Shown: piece by piece, positions 45,107 to 53,292 of the stretch
Layout: every line of letters begins with the position of its first letter
Position numbering within the stretch: position 1 is the first letter of the stretch
Assembly (NCBI RefSeq): GCF_022348085.1
Contig: NZ_JAKRFN010000014.1
Coordinates: forward strand, 62,001-126,000
Length of the DNA: 64,000 nucleotides
Origin: Mycobacterium sp. PSTR-4-N
GTDB taxonomy: Bacteria > Actinomycetota > Actinomycetes > Mycobacteriales > Mycobacteriaceae
Reading direction: 5' to 3'
Position numbers and translations under genes: made by a program
The notes under the pieces: model-generated
Databases searched by the model: none
The model's input: the letters and a program-made list of their open reading frames with translations, nothing else
Told to the model about the DNA's origin: nothing

Positions 45107-46161
45107 CCACGAAGGAGGCGCTCGACGTCGGCGGCCACACGGTGGTGCGCGACGAACGCGTCAAGGAACGAAATCGGATGCAGCGCATCCTGATTCGGCC
45201 AGAGATGGGCGCCGGCATCGGCGCGATCGGGATCTTCGTCTTCTTCCTGGTCGTCGCCGGACCGTTCCGCGAGGCGGCGTCCCTGGCCACCGTGCTCTAC
45301 GCCAGCTCGACCATCGGCATCATGGCCTGCGGTGTCGCGCTGCTGATGATCGGCGGTGAGTTCGACCTGTCGTCGGGTGTCGCGGTCACGTTCAGCTCGC
45401 TTGCCGCGTCGATGCTGGCCTACAACCTGCACCTCAATCTGTGGGTGGGTGCGGCTCTGGCTCTGATCCTCGCGCTGGTCGTCGGCTTCTTCAACGGCTG
45501 GCTGGTGATGCGGACGAAGATCCCCAGCTTCCTGATCACCCTGAGCACCTTCTTCATGTTGGCCGGCATCAACCTGGCCGTCACGAAGCTGGTCGCCGGA
45601 CAGGTGGCCACGCAGAGCGTCAGCGACATGGCCGGCTTCGACTCGGCGCAGAAAGTGTTCGCCTCGTCGTTCACGCTGTTCGGTGTCAGCATCCGCATCA
45701 CCGTGGTGTGGTGGCTCGTCTTCACCGCGATCGCGACCTGGGTCCTGTTCAAGACGCGGATCGGCAACTGGATCTTCGCCGTCGGCGGTGACGCCGACAG
45801 CGCGCGCGCCGTGGGCGTTCCGGTCACCAAAGTCAAGATCGGCCTGTTCATGTTCGTCGGCTTCTGCGCCTGGTTCGTCGGCATGCACCTGCTGTTCGCG
45901 TTCAACACCGTGCAGTCCGGCCAGGGCATCGGCAACGAGTTCTTCTACATCATCGCCGCGGTCATCGGTGGCTGCCTGCTCACCGGCGGCTACGGCACGG
46001 CCGTCGGCGCCGCGATCGGCGCGTTCATCTTCGGCATGACGAACCAGGGCATCGTGTACGCCGGTTGGGATCCGGACTGGTTCAAGTTCTTCCTGGGCGC
46101 GATGCTGCTGTTCGCGGTGATCGCCAACAACGCCTTCCGCAACTACGCCGCAAAGAAGTGA
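45103..46161 (+). CDS. sugar ABC transporter permease (FrcC/RbsC type)
   Basis: 352 residues with about 8-10 transmembrane helices. The cytoplasmic loop GGDADSARAVGVPVTKVK near residue 230 is the conserved GGN-type signature of RbsC-like permeases, and VIGGCLLTGGYGTAVGAAIGAFIFG near the end is also typical. The first 35 residues are hydrophilic and cytosolic. ATG overlaps the stop of the binding-protein gene, and the ATPase gene follows 4 bp after its own stop. Confidence 0.92.
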   Translation: MTTKEALDVGGHTVVRDERVKERNRMQRILIRPEMGAGIGAIGIFVFFLVVAGPFREAASLATVLYASSTIGIMACGVALLMIGGEFDLSSGVAVTFSSLAASMLAYNLHLNLWVGAALALILALVVGFFNGWLVMRTKIPSFLITLSTFFMLAGINLAVTKLVAGQVATQSVSDMAGFDSAQKVFASSFTLFGVSIRITVVWWLVFTAIATWVLFKTRIGNWIFAVGGDADSARAVGVPVTKVKIGLFMFVGFCAWFVGMHLLFAFNTVQSGQGIGNEFFYIIAAVIGGCLLTGGYGTAVGAAIGAFIFGMTNQGIVYAGWDPDWFKFFLGAMLLFAVIANNAFRNYAAKK

Positions 46162-46165
46162 CCAG

Positions 46166-46990
46166 ATGACGATCTCGATGGAAAAGCCCAGCAGTGACAC
46201 CCCGTCCGGCGGCAAGGTGCCGCTGGTCGAGCTGCGCAACGTCGGCAAGTCCTACGGCAACATCACCGCGCTCAAAGACATCTGTCTGCGGGTGCACGCC
46301 GGCGAGGTGACCGGAATCCTCGGCGACAACGGCGCAGGCAAATCGACCTTGATCAAGATCATCGCCGGGCTGCACCAGCAGACCGAGGGTGAGCTGCTCG
46401 TCGACGGTGAGCCGACGAAGTTCAGCTCGCCGGCCGAGGCGCTGGGCAAGGGCATCGCCACGGTGTACCAGAACCTGGCCGTCGTGCCGCTGATGCCGGT
46501 GTGGCGCAACTTCTTCCTCGGCCAGGAACTGCGGCGCACGTCGTTTCCGTTCACCTTGGACGCCAACGCGATGCGGGCCACCACACTGACCGAGCTGTCG
46601 AAGATGGGTATCGACCTGCCGGACGTCGACGTACCCATCGGCTCGCTGTCGGGCGGCCAGCGCCAGTGCGTGGCGATCGCCCGGGCCGTGTTCTTCGGCG
46701 CGCGGGTGCTGATCCTCGACGAGCCCACCGCGGCGCTGGGGGTCAAGCAGTCCGGGGTGGTGCTCAAATACATCACCGCCGCCAAGGAGGCCGGGTTCGG
46801 CGTGGTGTTCATCACGCACAACCCGCACCACGCCCACATGGTGGGGGACCATTTCGTCCTTCTCAACCGCGGTCGTCAGAAGCTCGACTGCACCTACCAG
46901 GACATCACGCTCGAGCACCTGACCCAGGAGATGGCGGGCGGCGACGAACTCGAGGCGTTGTCCCACGAGCTGCGCGGCGCGAAGGGCTGA
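46166..46990 (+). CDS. sugar ABC transporter ATP-binding protein (FrcA type, single domain)
   Basis: 274 residues with one nucleotide-binding domain: Walker A GDNGAGKST near residue 53, signature LSGGQRQ near 165, Walker B VLILDEPTAA near 187, and FITHNPHHAHMVGDHFVLL. RbsA and XylG have two fused domains; a single one, with order binding protein, permease, ATPase, is the Frc (fructose) arrangement. It ends the importer transcript; a gene of another family follows after 62 bp. Confidence 0.92.
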   Translation: MTISMEKPSSDTPSGGKVPLVELRNVGKSYGNITALKDICLRVHAGEVTGILGDNGAGKSTLIKIIAGLHQQTEGELLVDGEPTKFSSPAEALGKGIATVYQNLAVVPLMPVWRNFFLGQELRRTSFPFTLDANAMRATTLTELSKMGIDLPDVDVPIGSLSGGQRQCVAIARAVFFGARVLILDEPTAALGVKQSGVVLKYITAAKEAGFGVVFITHNPHHAHMVGDHFVLLNRGRQKLDCTYQDITLEHLTQEMAGGDELEALSHELRGAKG

Positions 46991-47052
46991 CGCGGGCGAC
47001 CCGATGCTCCGCCGGTCGATTGACCGGCGGAGCTGACGGGTATGAACGGCTC

Positions 47053-47532
47053 ATGGCTACCACGACACCGGTCAAGAAAGAAGATGCCGGCCGCCACACC
47101 GTGAGCCGCAGTGTGCAGGTCAGCGCGCCCGCGGCAGAGATCTTCGCGTTGCTGGTCGACCCGCACCGCCATCACGAGATCGACGGATCGGGCACCGTGC
47201 GCGACACCCAGGTGAAGGGGCCGCACCGGCTGCAGGAGGGCGACAAGTTCACCGTCGGGATGAAGCAGTTCGGCGTGCCCTATGCGATCACGTCCCGGGC
47301 CACCGCCGTCGAGGACGACCAGCTCGTCGAATGGCAGCACCCGCTCGGTCACCGCTGGCGCTGGGAACTCGCCGCCGTCGGGCCGGGAATGACCAAGGTG
47401 ACCGAGACGTTCGACTACTCCACCGCCAAGCTGCCGATCGCCATCGAGTTGATGGGCTACCACAACAAGAACGCCCAAGGCATCGAATCCACCCTGACCG
47501 GGCTGGCGGAGCGGTTCTACGACGGGCACTGA
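47053..47532 (+). CDS. SRPBCC (START-like) family protein
   Basis: 159 residues, a polyketide-cyclase/dehydrase-like helix-grip fold: SVQVSAPAAEIFALLVDPHRHHEIDGSG near residue 18 is the usual opening, then VEWQHPLGHRWRWEL and MTKVTETFDYSTAK. Binds a hydrophobic ligand; no specific role can be given. Start ATG 47053. It follows the importer at 62 bp on the same strand but has no visible link to inositol metabolism. Confidence 0.82.
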   Translation: MATTTPVKKEDAGRHTVSRSVQVSAPAAEIFALLVDPHRHHEIDGSGTVRDTQVKGPHRLQEGDKFTVGMKQFGVPYAITSRATAVEDDQLVEWQHPLGHRWRWELAAVGPGMTKVTETFDYSTAKLPIAIELMGYHNKNAQGIESTLTGLAERFYDGH

Positions 47533-47618
47533 GCCACCTAGCGCTTTATCAACATTCACACGATCGACACCGTTTCGCTGCTCGCCGCGGCGAGCCCGAG
47601 CCGCCTCGTCACGGCACA

Positions 47619-47777
47619 ATGGAGCTCATGGACAGGGAACTCGAGGCACCGGTGGGTACTCCGGCGTGGCGTGATCCGCTGTCGGCGGGATGGCGCGCGC
47701 ACCGCGGCCTGCTGATGTTGCGGCTGCGCTGGCATGAAAGGCGCGCAGCGGGCGCAGGTCAGCCCGCCCGCGACTGA
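47619..47777 (+). CDS. possible small protein, unknown
   Basis: A 52-codon frame starting at ATG 47619 (or ATG 47628). It is Arg-rich (WRAHRGLLMLRLRWHERRAAG) with no recognised domain. No strong ribosome site. It lies between the SRPBCC gene and the convergent Gfo/Idh gene. May be real, but could be chance in GC-rich DNA. Confidence 0.35.
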   Translation: MELMDRELEAPVGTPAWRDPLSAGWRAHRGLLMLRLRWHERRAAGAGQPARD

Positions 47778-47787
47778 CGAACGCTGC

Positions 47788-48750
47788 TCAGCGCGGAGAC
47801 ATACCCGCGGCGCGGTAGGCCTCGTCGATCAGGGCCATGTTCGCCACCGCGTCGGCGAGATCCACCGGCAGGGCGTCTCCCCGTTCGACATGGGCCGCGA
47901 ACGCCTCCAGTTGGTAGGTGTACGACGCTCGAGTGCCCAGGTGCTCCACGGTTTCTCCGCGCTCGGTGGTGATCGTGAGGCGGTCGTCGCGGCGCGGGTT
48001 GATGAAATCGTGCACCAGCACGTCTCCGCGTGACCCGATCACCCGCAGGGTGAACGAGTACTCGTCGTCGACCATCGAGTTCCGCGTGAATCCCGTTGTG
48101 CCCGAATCGAACACGAACTCGGCGTCGAATCGTTCATCGACGCCGGGAGTGCGCTGCACCGCGGTCGCGGACACCACCTGCGGTGATCCGAAGCGGCGCA
48201 TGATGTGCAGCGCGTAGCACCCCAGGTCCATCAGTGCTCCGCCGGCCATGTCCAGTGACCACCGCGGATCGTTCGCCGCCGGCTCGGGCATCCCCATGGC
48301 GACCTCGATGCGCCTGAGCTCACCGAGGGTCCCGTCGTGGGCCAGCTCGAGTGCACGGCGCATCACCGGGTGGAACAGGTAGTGGAAGCCCTCCATGACC
48401 GTGACGCCCGCCGCCTCTGCGGCCGCCGCGACGCGGGCCGCCTCGGCACGGTCCCGGGCGAACGGCTTCTCGGTGAGCACCGGCTTGCCCGCATCCACTG
48501 CGGCCAGGTTCCACGGCGCGTGCAGGGCATTCGCCAACGGGTTGTAGATGACGTCCACTTCGGGGTCGTCGACCACTTCCTGATAGGACGTGAGCACCCG
48601 CTCGACGCCGTACTTCTCGGCGAAGATGCGCGCGCGCAACGGGTCTCGGGCCGCGACCGCGACCAGACGGTGGCCCAGTTCGCGGGCCGGTCCGACGATC
48701 GCGTTCTCGGCGATGCGCGATGCGCCGAGAACGCCGATCCGCAGGCTCAC
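47788..48750 (-). CDS. Gfo/Idh/MocA-family oxidoreductase
   Basis: 320 residues. N-terminal NAD(P)-binding fold with GVLGASRIAENAI, and the catalytic-loop motif TEKPFARDR near residue 95; C-terminal alpha/beta substrate domain with DMAGGALMDLGCYALH near 175. Probably oxidises a sugar, inositol or inosose hydroxyl. GTG 48750 overlaps the stop of the upstream IolE-like gene by 4 bp. Last gene of the four-gene operon that starts at 51783. A second dehydrogenase next to IolG suggests a further isomer or derivative of inositol is used. Confidence 0.88.
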   Translation of the reverse strand: MSLRIGVLGASRIAENAIVGPARELGHRLVAVAARDPLRARIFAEKYGVERVLTSYQEVVDDPEVDVIYNPLANALHAPWNLAAVDAGKPVLTEKPFARDRAEAARVAAAAEAAGVTVMEGFHYLFHPVMRRALELAHDGTLGELRRIEVAMGMPEPAANDPRWSLDMAGGALMDLGCYALHIMRRFGSPQVVSATAVQRTPGVDERFDAEFVFDSGTTGFTRNSMVDDEYSFTLRVIGSRGDVLVHDFINPRRDDRLTITTERGETVEHLGTRASYTYQLEAFAAHVERGDALPVDLADAVANMALIDEAYRAAGMSPR

Positions 48751-49619
48751 GCCGTGACGCCCGCGACGACTTCCGTCACGAAGGCCACGCTCGCACGGAC
48801 GTCGGCCAATGGTCCGTCGCCCTCGGGTGCCCCGGTCAGGATGGTGTCTTGTTCCATCACGTACCACCCGTCGAACCCGCTGTCCTGCAACGCCGTCACG
48901 ATCCCGGCGATGTCGACGTCGCCCTGACCCAGCGGCACGTACATGCCGGCGGCGACTGCGTCGGTGTAGGTCAGCTCGCCGGACTGCACCCGCGCCGCCA
49001 ACGCGGCGTTCACGTCCTTCAAATGGGTGTGCTGGATGCGCTCGGGCACCTCCCGCGCCAGCTGTAGCGGATCCGTACCGCCGATGAGCAGATGTCCGGT
49101 GTCCAGACACAACGGGATCCGCGAGCCGGCGAGCACGCGATCGACTTCGGCGCGGTTCTCCACCATGGTGCCGACGTGAGGATGCAGCACCGCGGTCAAT
49201 CCGCGTTCGGCGACCACCTCGGCGAGCCGGTCCAGGTTGGTCAGCAGTGTCTCCCACTGCCGCTGCGTCAACTCCGGACGGCTGTCGTAGCCGTCGGCAC
49301 CCGTGGCTGCGGCGAGAACGACCACGCCCGCCCCGCCGGCCACCAGGGACTCGAGGGGTCCGCAGAGATCGTCCACCGGATCGTGGGTCTCGTCGAACAG
49401 CACCACGGGCACGAACCCGCCCACGCACTGCAGCCCGAAACGTTCGAGCGTCGCAACCAGCCCCGCGGTGTCCGAAGGGAGGAAGCCCTCAGGGCCGAGT
49501 TCGGTCGCGGTGAGCCCGACACCGGCCATCTCCGCCAGCACCCGGTCCGGGGGGAGCTGATACCCCCAACCGGGTACCTCACACACTCCCCACGAAATCG
49601 GAGCTCCCGCGAGTTTCAT
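48747..49619 (-). CDS. inosose dehydratase-like TIM-barrel protein (IolE-like)
   Basis: 290 residues. Opens with KLAGAPISWGVCEVPGWGYQLPPDRVLAEM, the start seen in actinobacterial IolE-like proteins; metal-ligand strands include VLHPHVGTMVENRAEVD, LCLDTGHLLIGG and IQHTHLKDVN, and WYVMEQD at the end. Expected to dehydrate 2-keto-myo-inositol to the diketone that IolD opens; isomerase or epimerase activity on related ketoses remains possible. ATG 49619 overlaps iolG by 4 bp. Confidence 0.85.
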   Translation of the reverse strand: MKLAGAPISWGVCEVPGWGYQLPPDRVLAEMAGVGLTATELGPEGFLPSDTAGLVATLERFGLQCVGGFVPVVLFDETHDPVDDLCGPLESLVAGGAGVVVLAAATGADGYDSRPELTQRQWETLLTNLDRLAEVVAERGLTAVLHPHVGTMVENRAEVDRVLAGSRIPLCLDTGHLLIGGTDPLQLAREVPERIQHTHLKDVNAALAARVQSGELTYTDAVAAGMYVPLGQGDVDIAGIVTALQDSGFDGWYVMEQDTILTGAPEGDGPLADVRASVAFVTEVVAGVTA

Positions 49620-50632
49620 TGCCGTGCCTCCTTTTTGATCGAGTCGATGGTGACCGGGGCGCCTCGCCTCAGGGATTCGGTGGCGGCCTCGGCGATCCAT
49701 GCGACCTCGACCGCGTCCGCGACGGTTGCGCCTCGGATCGGGGCGCCACCGACGACGTCGACGAACGCGCCGAGCTCGGCCCGGAACGCCTGGGTGAATC
49801 GGTCCATGAAGAAGTGGTGTGGCTGACCGGTCGGGAACGCGGTGCCGGGGTCGCCGTTGACGACCGGGACGCCGTCATCCCAGCCGGCGACCATCGTGTC
49901 CTCGAAACCGTGCACCTCGAGACGGCAGTCATATCCACGACCGTTGTAGCGGGCTGCGGAGACCACGCCGAGGGCGCCACCGTCGAAACGCACGGTGATC
50001 ACCGCGGTGTCGACGTCGCCGCACTCCGCGAACAGTGGATCGCCCTGGACGCTTCCGGTGGCGTAGACCTCGACGACCTCCTGGCCGGTGACCCAGCGGA
50101 TCGCGTCGAAATCGTGGACGGCACAGTCCCGGAAGATGCCGCCGGATCCGCGGATGTAGTCCATGGGCGGGGGAGCGGGGTCCATCGTGGTGCTGCGAAC
50201 CGTGTGCAGCAGTCCCAGGGAACCGGTGTCGACAGAGTGCTTGACCGCGGCGAACGCGGCGTCGAAGCGCCGTTGGTAGCCCACCTGGACCGGTACCCCG
50301 GAGCGCGCGATGATGTCGGCCACGCGGGCGCTCTCGGTCGCCGTCGATGCGATCGGCTTTTCGCAGAACGTCGGCAGGCCCTTCTCGACGGCGGCCAGCG
50401 CCAGCTCGGCGTGCGCCGGAGTCGCCGCCGCGACGACGACGCCGTCCACCCCTGACGCCAGCAGGTCGGCGACCGAATCCGCGGGTGTGGCACCGTATTT
50501 GGTGGCGACTTCGGCGACGACATGCGGCCGCTCGTCGGTGACGACGAGACGGTCGACAGTCGGCAGGTTCGTCAAGGTCTCGGCGTGGAAGGCGCCGATG
50601 CGGCCGAGGCCGATCAGACCCAGGGTGGTCAT
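49616..50632 (-). CDS. iolG: inositol 2-dehydrogenase (IolG-like)
   Basis: Oxidises myo-inositol to 2-keto-myo-inositol (first step) with NAD. 338 residues. Dinucleotide motif LIGLGRIGAFHAE at 5-17, CEKPIASTATE near residue 92 with the catalytic Lys, GGIFRDCAVHDFDAIRW near 165-180 with the Asp and His of the inositol dehydrogenase active site. ATG 50632 overlaps the stop of the dioxygenase-like gene, and its own stop overlaps the next start, so the whole operon is translationally coupled. Confidence 0.9.
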   Translation of the reverse strand: MTTLGLIGLGRIGAFHAETLTNLPTVDRLVVTDERPHVVAEVATKYGATPADSVADLLASGVDGVVVAAATPAHAELALAAVEKGLPTFCEKPIASTATESARVADIIARSGVPVQVGYQRRFDAAFAAVKHSVDTGSLGLLHTVRSTTMDPAPPPMDYIRGSGGIFRDCAVHDFDAIRWVTGQEVVEVYATGSVQGDPLFAECGDVDTAVITVRFDGGALGVVSAARYNGRGYDCRLEVHGFEDTMVAGWDDGVPVVNGDPGTAFPTGQPHHFFMDRFTQAFRAELGAFVDVVGGAPIRGATVADAVEVAWIAEAATESLRRGAPVTIDSIKKEARQ

Positions 50633-51783
50633 GGCATTCTCCGATCGTGGTAGTCGTTCAGCGCGGTCTCGAGCTGTTCGTCGGTGAGGTCGTCGTGCAG
50701 GGCGTCGAGGACGATGTCGACCTGGCTGCGGGGCGCCAGTGCCCCGACCGGGGGATCGCGGTCGAGGTTGGTCGGGAAGGCGTAGCCCTCGGCCGTGGCG
50801 ATCACGACGTTGCGCACCTCGTGTGCGGATCGGCCGGCGGCGCGCATCTGGCGGAGTTGCGGGTACACGGCGCGCACCATCGCGGCGCGGTCGACCGCCT
50901 CCATGGCGCGCCCGAACGGCGAGCTGATTTGCAGCAGGTTGGCGATGCGGCGGATGTCGTCCGAGATGTTCGCTCCCGCACCGTGATAGAGGGCGGGGTT
51001 GAAGAACACCGCGTCGCCGGTCTGTAGCGGAATCTGCACGTGGTGCTGGGCGAAGTAGTCGATGAACTCGGGGCGATGGAACGCGAGGTAGCCGCCGGCG
51101 AAGCGCTGCGAGAACGGCAGCAGCATCGTCGGGCCGCTGGCCACAGGCATGTCGCAGTGCGCGACGGCGCCTTGCAGGGTCAGCACCGGCGACATGCGGT
51201 GCAGGTGGGCCGGGTACTGCTCCAGGTGCTCGACGGGAACGAAGCCGAGGTGATAGTCCCGGTGCGGAACCTGGGCTGCACCACCGGGATTGACGATGTT
51301 GACCTGTGAGGTGACCTGGTAGCGGGGGCCCAGCCACGCCTGGCACACCAGCGCCAGCGTGTCATTGGCGTAGTACTCGGCATATGTCCGCGGATCGCGC
51401 AGCGCCAGCTTCTGCGCCGCATTCCAGATGCGGTCGTTGGCGCCGGGCACACCGAAGTGATCCCCTGCGGTGCGGTCGCCGCGGCGCTCCTGCTCGACGA
51501 TGGCGAAGAACGCGTCGTTGGCCCGTGTCACCACCTCATGAGTGAAAGCCCCGGCGAACACCACCACCCCCGGACCGTCGGTCAGAGCGCGGATCACTTC
51601 GGCCTGCAGTGCGCGCCGATCGTCGGAGGTGACATCCGTCGAGTACACGAGGACATTGCTGCGCACCTCGCGGGCGTGTGGGTAGTCGGCGGGATCGGTC
51701 TGCTGCTCGACCTGCGCCCGGAACTCGTCGAGATCGCAGTCGGCGTCGCCGAGCCATGCCGCGGGGTGCAGGGACGTGACCAT
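50629..51783 (-). CDS. phytanoyl-CoA-dioxygenase-like (PhyH) Fe(II) oxygenase
   Basis: 384 residues from ATG 51783 (the frame opens 14 codons upstream). Double-stranded beta-helix with iron ligands in VPHRDYHLGF (HxD, near residue 180) and the distal His in ALYHGAGANISDDIRRIANLLQ, whose Arg would bind 2-oxoglutarate. First gene of an operon with iolG, the IolE-like and second Gfo/Idh genes. Hydroxylation or oxidative O-demethylation of an inositol derivative would fit that position, but this is inference from context. Confidence 0.85.
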   Translation of the reverse strand: MVTSLHPAAWLGDADCDLDEFRAQVEQQTDPADYPHAREVRSNVLVYSTDVTSDDRRALQAEVIRALTDGPGVVVFAGAFTHEVVTRANDAFFAIVEQERRGDRTAGDHFGVPGANDRIWNAAQKLALRDPRTYAEYYANDTLALVCQAWLGPRYQVTSQVNIVNPGGAAQVPHRDYHLGFVPVEHLEQYPAHLHRMSPVLTLQGAVAHCDMPVASGPTMLLPFSQRFAGGYLAFHRPEFIDYFAQHHVQIPLQTGDAVFFNPALYHGAGANISDDIRRIANLLQISSPFGRAMEAVDRAAMVRAVYPQLRQMRAAGRSAHEVRNVVIATAEGYAFPTNLDRDPPVGALAPRSQVDIVLDALHDDLTDEQLETALNDYHDRRMP

Positions 51784-51852
51784 GCCGGTTAGTCTTGCTG
51801 TGATCGACACCGCAATCAACGGCAAAAACCCATCAAAAACACCTCACCACAG

Positions 51853-51920
51853 CCCGCGAACAGACATGAACTCGAGTGACACGCCGGGAGAATCACTCGA
51901 GTTCGCGTCTGTTCGCCGGG
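51853..51920. repeat. intergenic palindrome, family A copy 2
   Basis: Arms 51853-51879 and 51893-51920; the inner 12 bases GAACTCGAGTGA and TCACTCGAGTTC pair perfectly and the outer CGAACAGAC and GTCTGTTCG also pair. It matches the element at 2978-3043. It ends 18 bp before the ATG of the LacI gene, so it overlaps that gene's promoter or leader. Confidence 0.85.
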
Positions 51921-51938
51921 AGAAACAGGGGCACGTCG

Positions 51939-52949
51939 ATGGCGCATCGGTACAAGATCCGGGAGATCGCCCAGCAGAGCGGTCTGAGTGAAGCGACCGT
52001 CGACCGCGTGCTCAACCGCCGGCCCGGGGTCCGGGAAACCACCATCGCCGAGGTCCAGCAGGCGATCGCGGACCTGGACAAGCAGCGCGCCCAGCTGCGG
52101 TTGAACGGTCGCCGCTACCTCGTCGACGTCGTCATGCAGACCCCGCGGCGGTTCTCCGACGCCTTCCGCGCCGCCGTCGAAGCCGAATTGCCGGCCTTCG
52201 CCCCCGCGATGCTGCGGGCCCGCTTCCATCTCTGGGAGGCCGGCTCCACGGCGCAGATGGTCGACACCCTGGGCCGGATTCGCGGCAGCCACGGCGTGAT
52301 CCTCAAGGCGCAGGACGAGCCTCAGGTCGCCGACGCGGTGGACCGGCTGGTGGAGTCGGGGGTTCCGGTCGTCACCTACACGACCGACATCCCCGCCAGC
52401 GCGCGCGGCGCCTACGTGGGCATCGACAACCACGGCGCCGGGGTCACGGCGGCCTACCTGATGGAACAGTGGCTCGGGGAATCGCCATCGGACGTGCTGA
52501 TCACGCTCAGTCGCGCGGTGTTCCGCGGCGAGGGAGAGCGTGAGGTCGGCTTCCGGTCGGCGCTGCGTGCGTCCGGCCGCACCATCGTGGAGGTCAGCGG
52601 CAGCGACGGCATCGACGCGAGCAACGAGCGGCTGGTGCTGGAGGCGCTCACGGCCAATCCCGGGATCGAGGCCGTGTACTCCGTCGGGGGCGGCAACGTC
52701 GCCACGGTCGCGGCGTTCGAGAAGCTCGGTCGCCGCTGCCGGGTCTTCGTCGCGCACGATCTCGACGCCGACAATCGCCGCCTGCTGGGCGAGGGCAAGC
52801 TGTCGGCGGTCCTGCACAACGATCTGCGCGCCGACGCCAGGCTGGCCCTTCGGCTGATCCTGCACGAGCGCGGTGCTTTGCCGGCCGAGGTCGCTCGCCC
52901 GGTACCCATCCAGGTCATCACGCCCTTCAACCTGCCCGCGCAGTGCTAG
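51939..52949 (+). CDS. LacI-family transcriptional regulator
   Basis: 336 residues from ATG 51939. N-terminal helix-turn-helix KIREIAQQSGLSEATVDRVLNRRPGVRE, then a ribose-binding-protein-like domain (VTYTTDIPASARGAYVGIDNHGAG; VYSVGGGNVATVAAFEKL). Divergent from the PhyH-iolG operon, which it most likely controls with a sugar or inositol catabolite as ligand. A dyad TGAT-N10-ATCA at 51801-51818, between the two genes, is a weak operator candidate. The open frame upstream of this ATG runs through palindrome A and is rejected. Confidence 0.9.
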   Translation: MAHRYKIREIAQQSGLSEATVDRVLNRRPGVRETTIAEVQQAIADLDKQRAQLRLNGRRYLVDVVMQTPRRFSDAFRAAVEAELPAFAPAMLRARFHLWEAGSTAQMVDTLGRIRGSHGVILKAQDEPQVADAVDRLVESGVPVVTYTTDIPASARGAYVGIDNHGAGVTAAYLMEQWLGESPSDVLITLSRAVFRGEGEREVGFRSALRASGRTIVEVSGSDGIDASNERLVLEALTANPGIEAVYSVGGGNVATVAAFEKLGRRCRVFVAHDLDADNRRLLGEGKLSAVLHNDLRADARLALRLILHERGALPAEVARPVPIQVITPFNLPAQC

Positions 52950-53292
52950 CTGATCGCTACTGATCGGTAACCTTTTCTAAGAGACTCGCCGGGGCCCGGC
53001 GCGGCCCCCTAACGTGACGAAAACCACATTCGTGTCGGGTCCCCGCCCGGCCGACGGCGTCTGAACTGGATGTTCGTCGAATCGCAACCTGCGCGTCGGT
53101 TGCGGGCCTGGTATAGGCGGCCCTAAGAGAAGTGCCATAATCGGTACTGCCGGTGACACCAAATTCTTGACGGGTGTCCATTGACGGCGCACCGCATGGG
53201 TGGCGACGCGATGGGCATTCGCTCAGAAGCGTCACCGGACGCGAGATCGGCGAGCGCACAGACGGACCGAGAACGACACGGAAGGCAAGCGA
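52950..53292. other. 343-bp gene-free region upstream of korA
   Basis: Holds no supportable gene. It starts with a direct repeat CTGATCG at 52950-52956 and 52960-52966 (10-bp period), followed by CTTTTC and a GC-rich stretch. CATAAT at 53136-53141, preceded by TG one base earlier, is a fair extended -10 element for korA transcription, leaving a leader of about 145 bases. Confidence 0.4.

Noticed and set aside
46166..46990. Truncated RbsA (loss of the second ATPase domain)
   Set aside because: Single-domain length and the THNPHHA motif match intact FrcA-type proteins, so it is complete.
53166..53200. TTGACG at 53166 as a -35 box for korA
   Set aside because: No matching -10 at 16-18 bp downstream; the extended -10 at 53136 is the better candidate.
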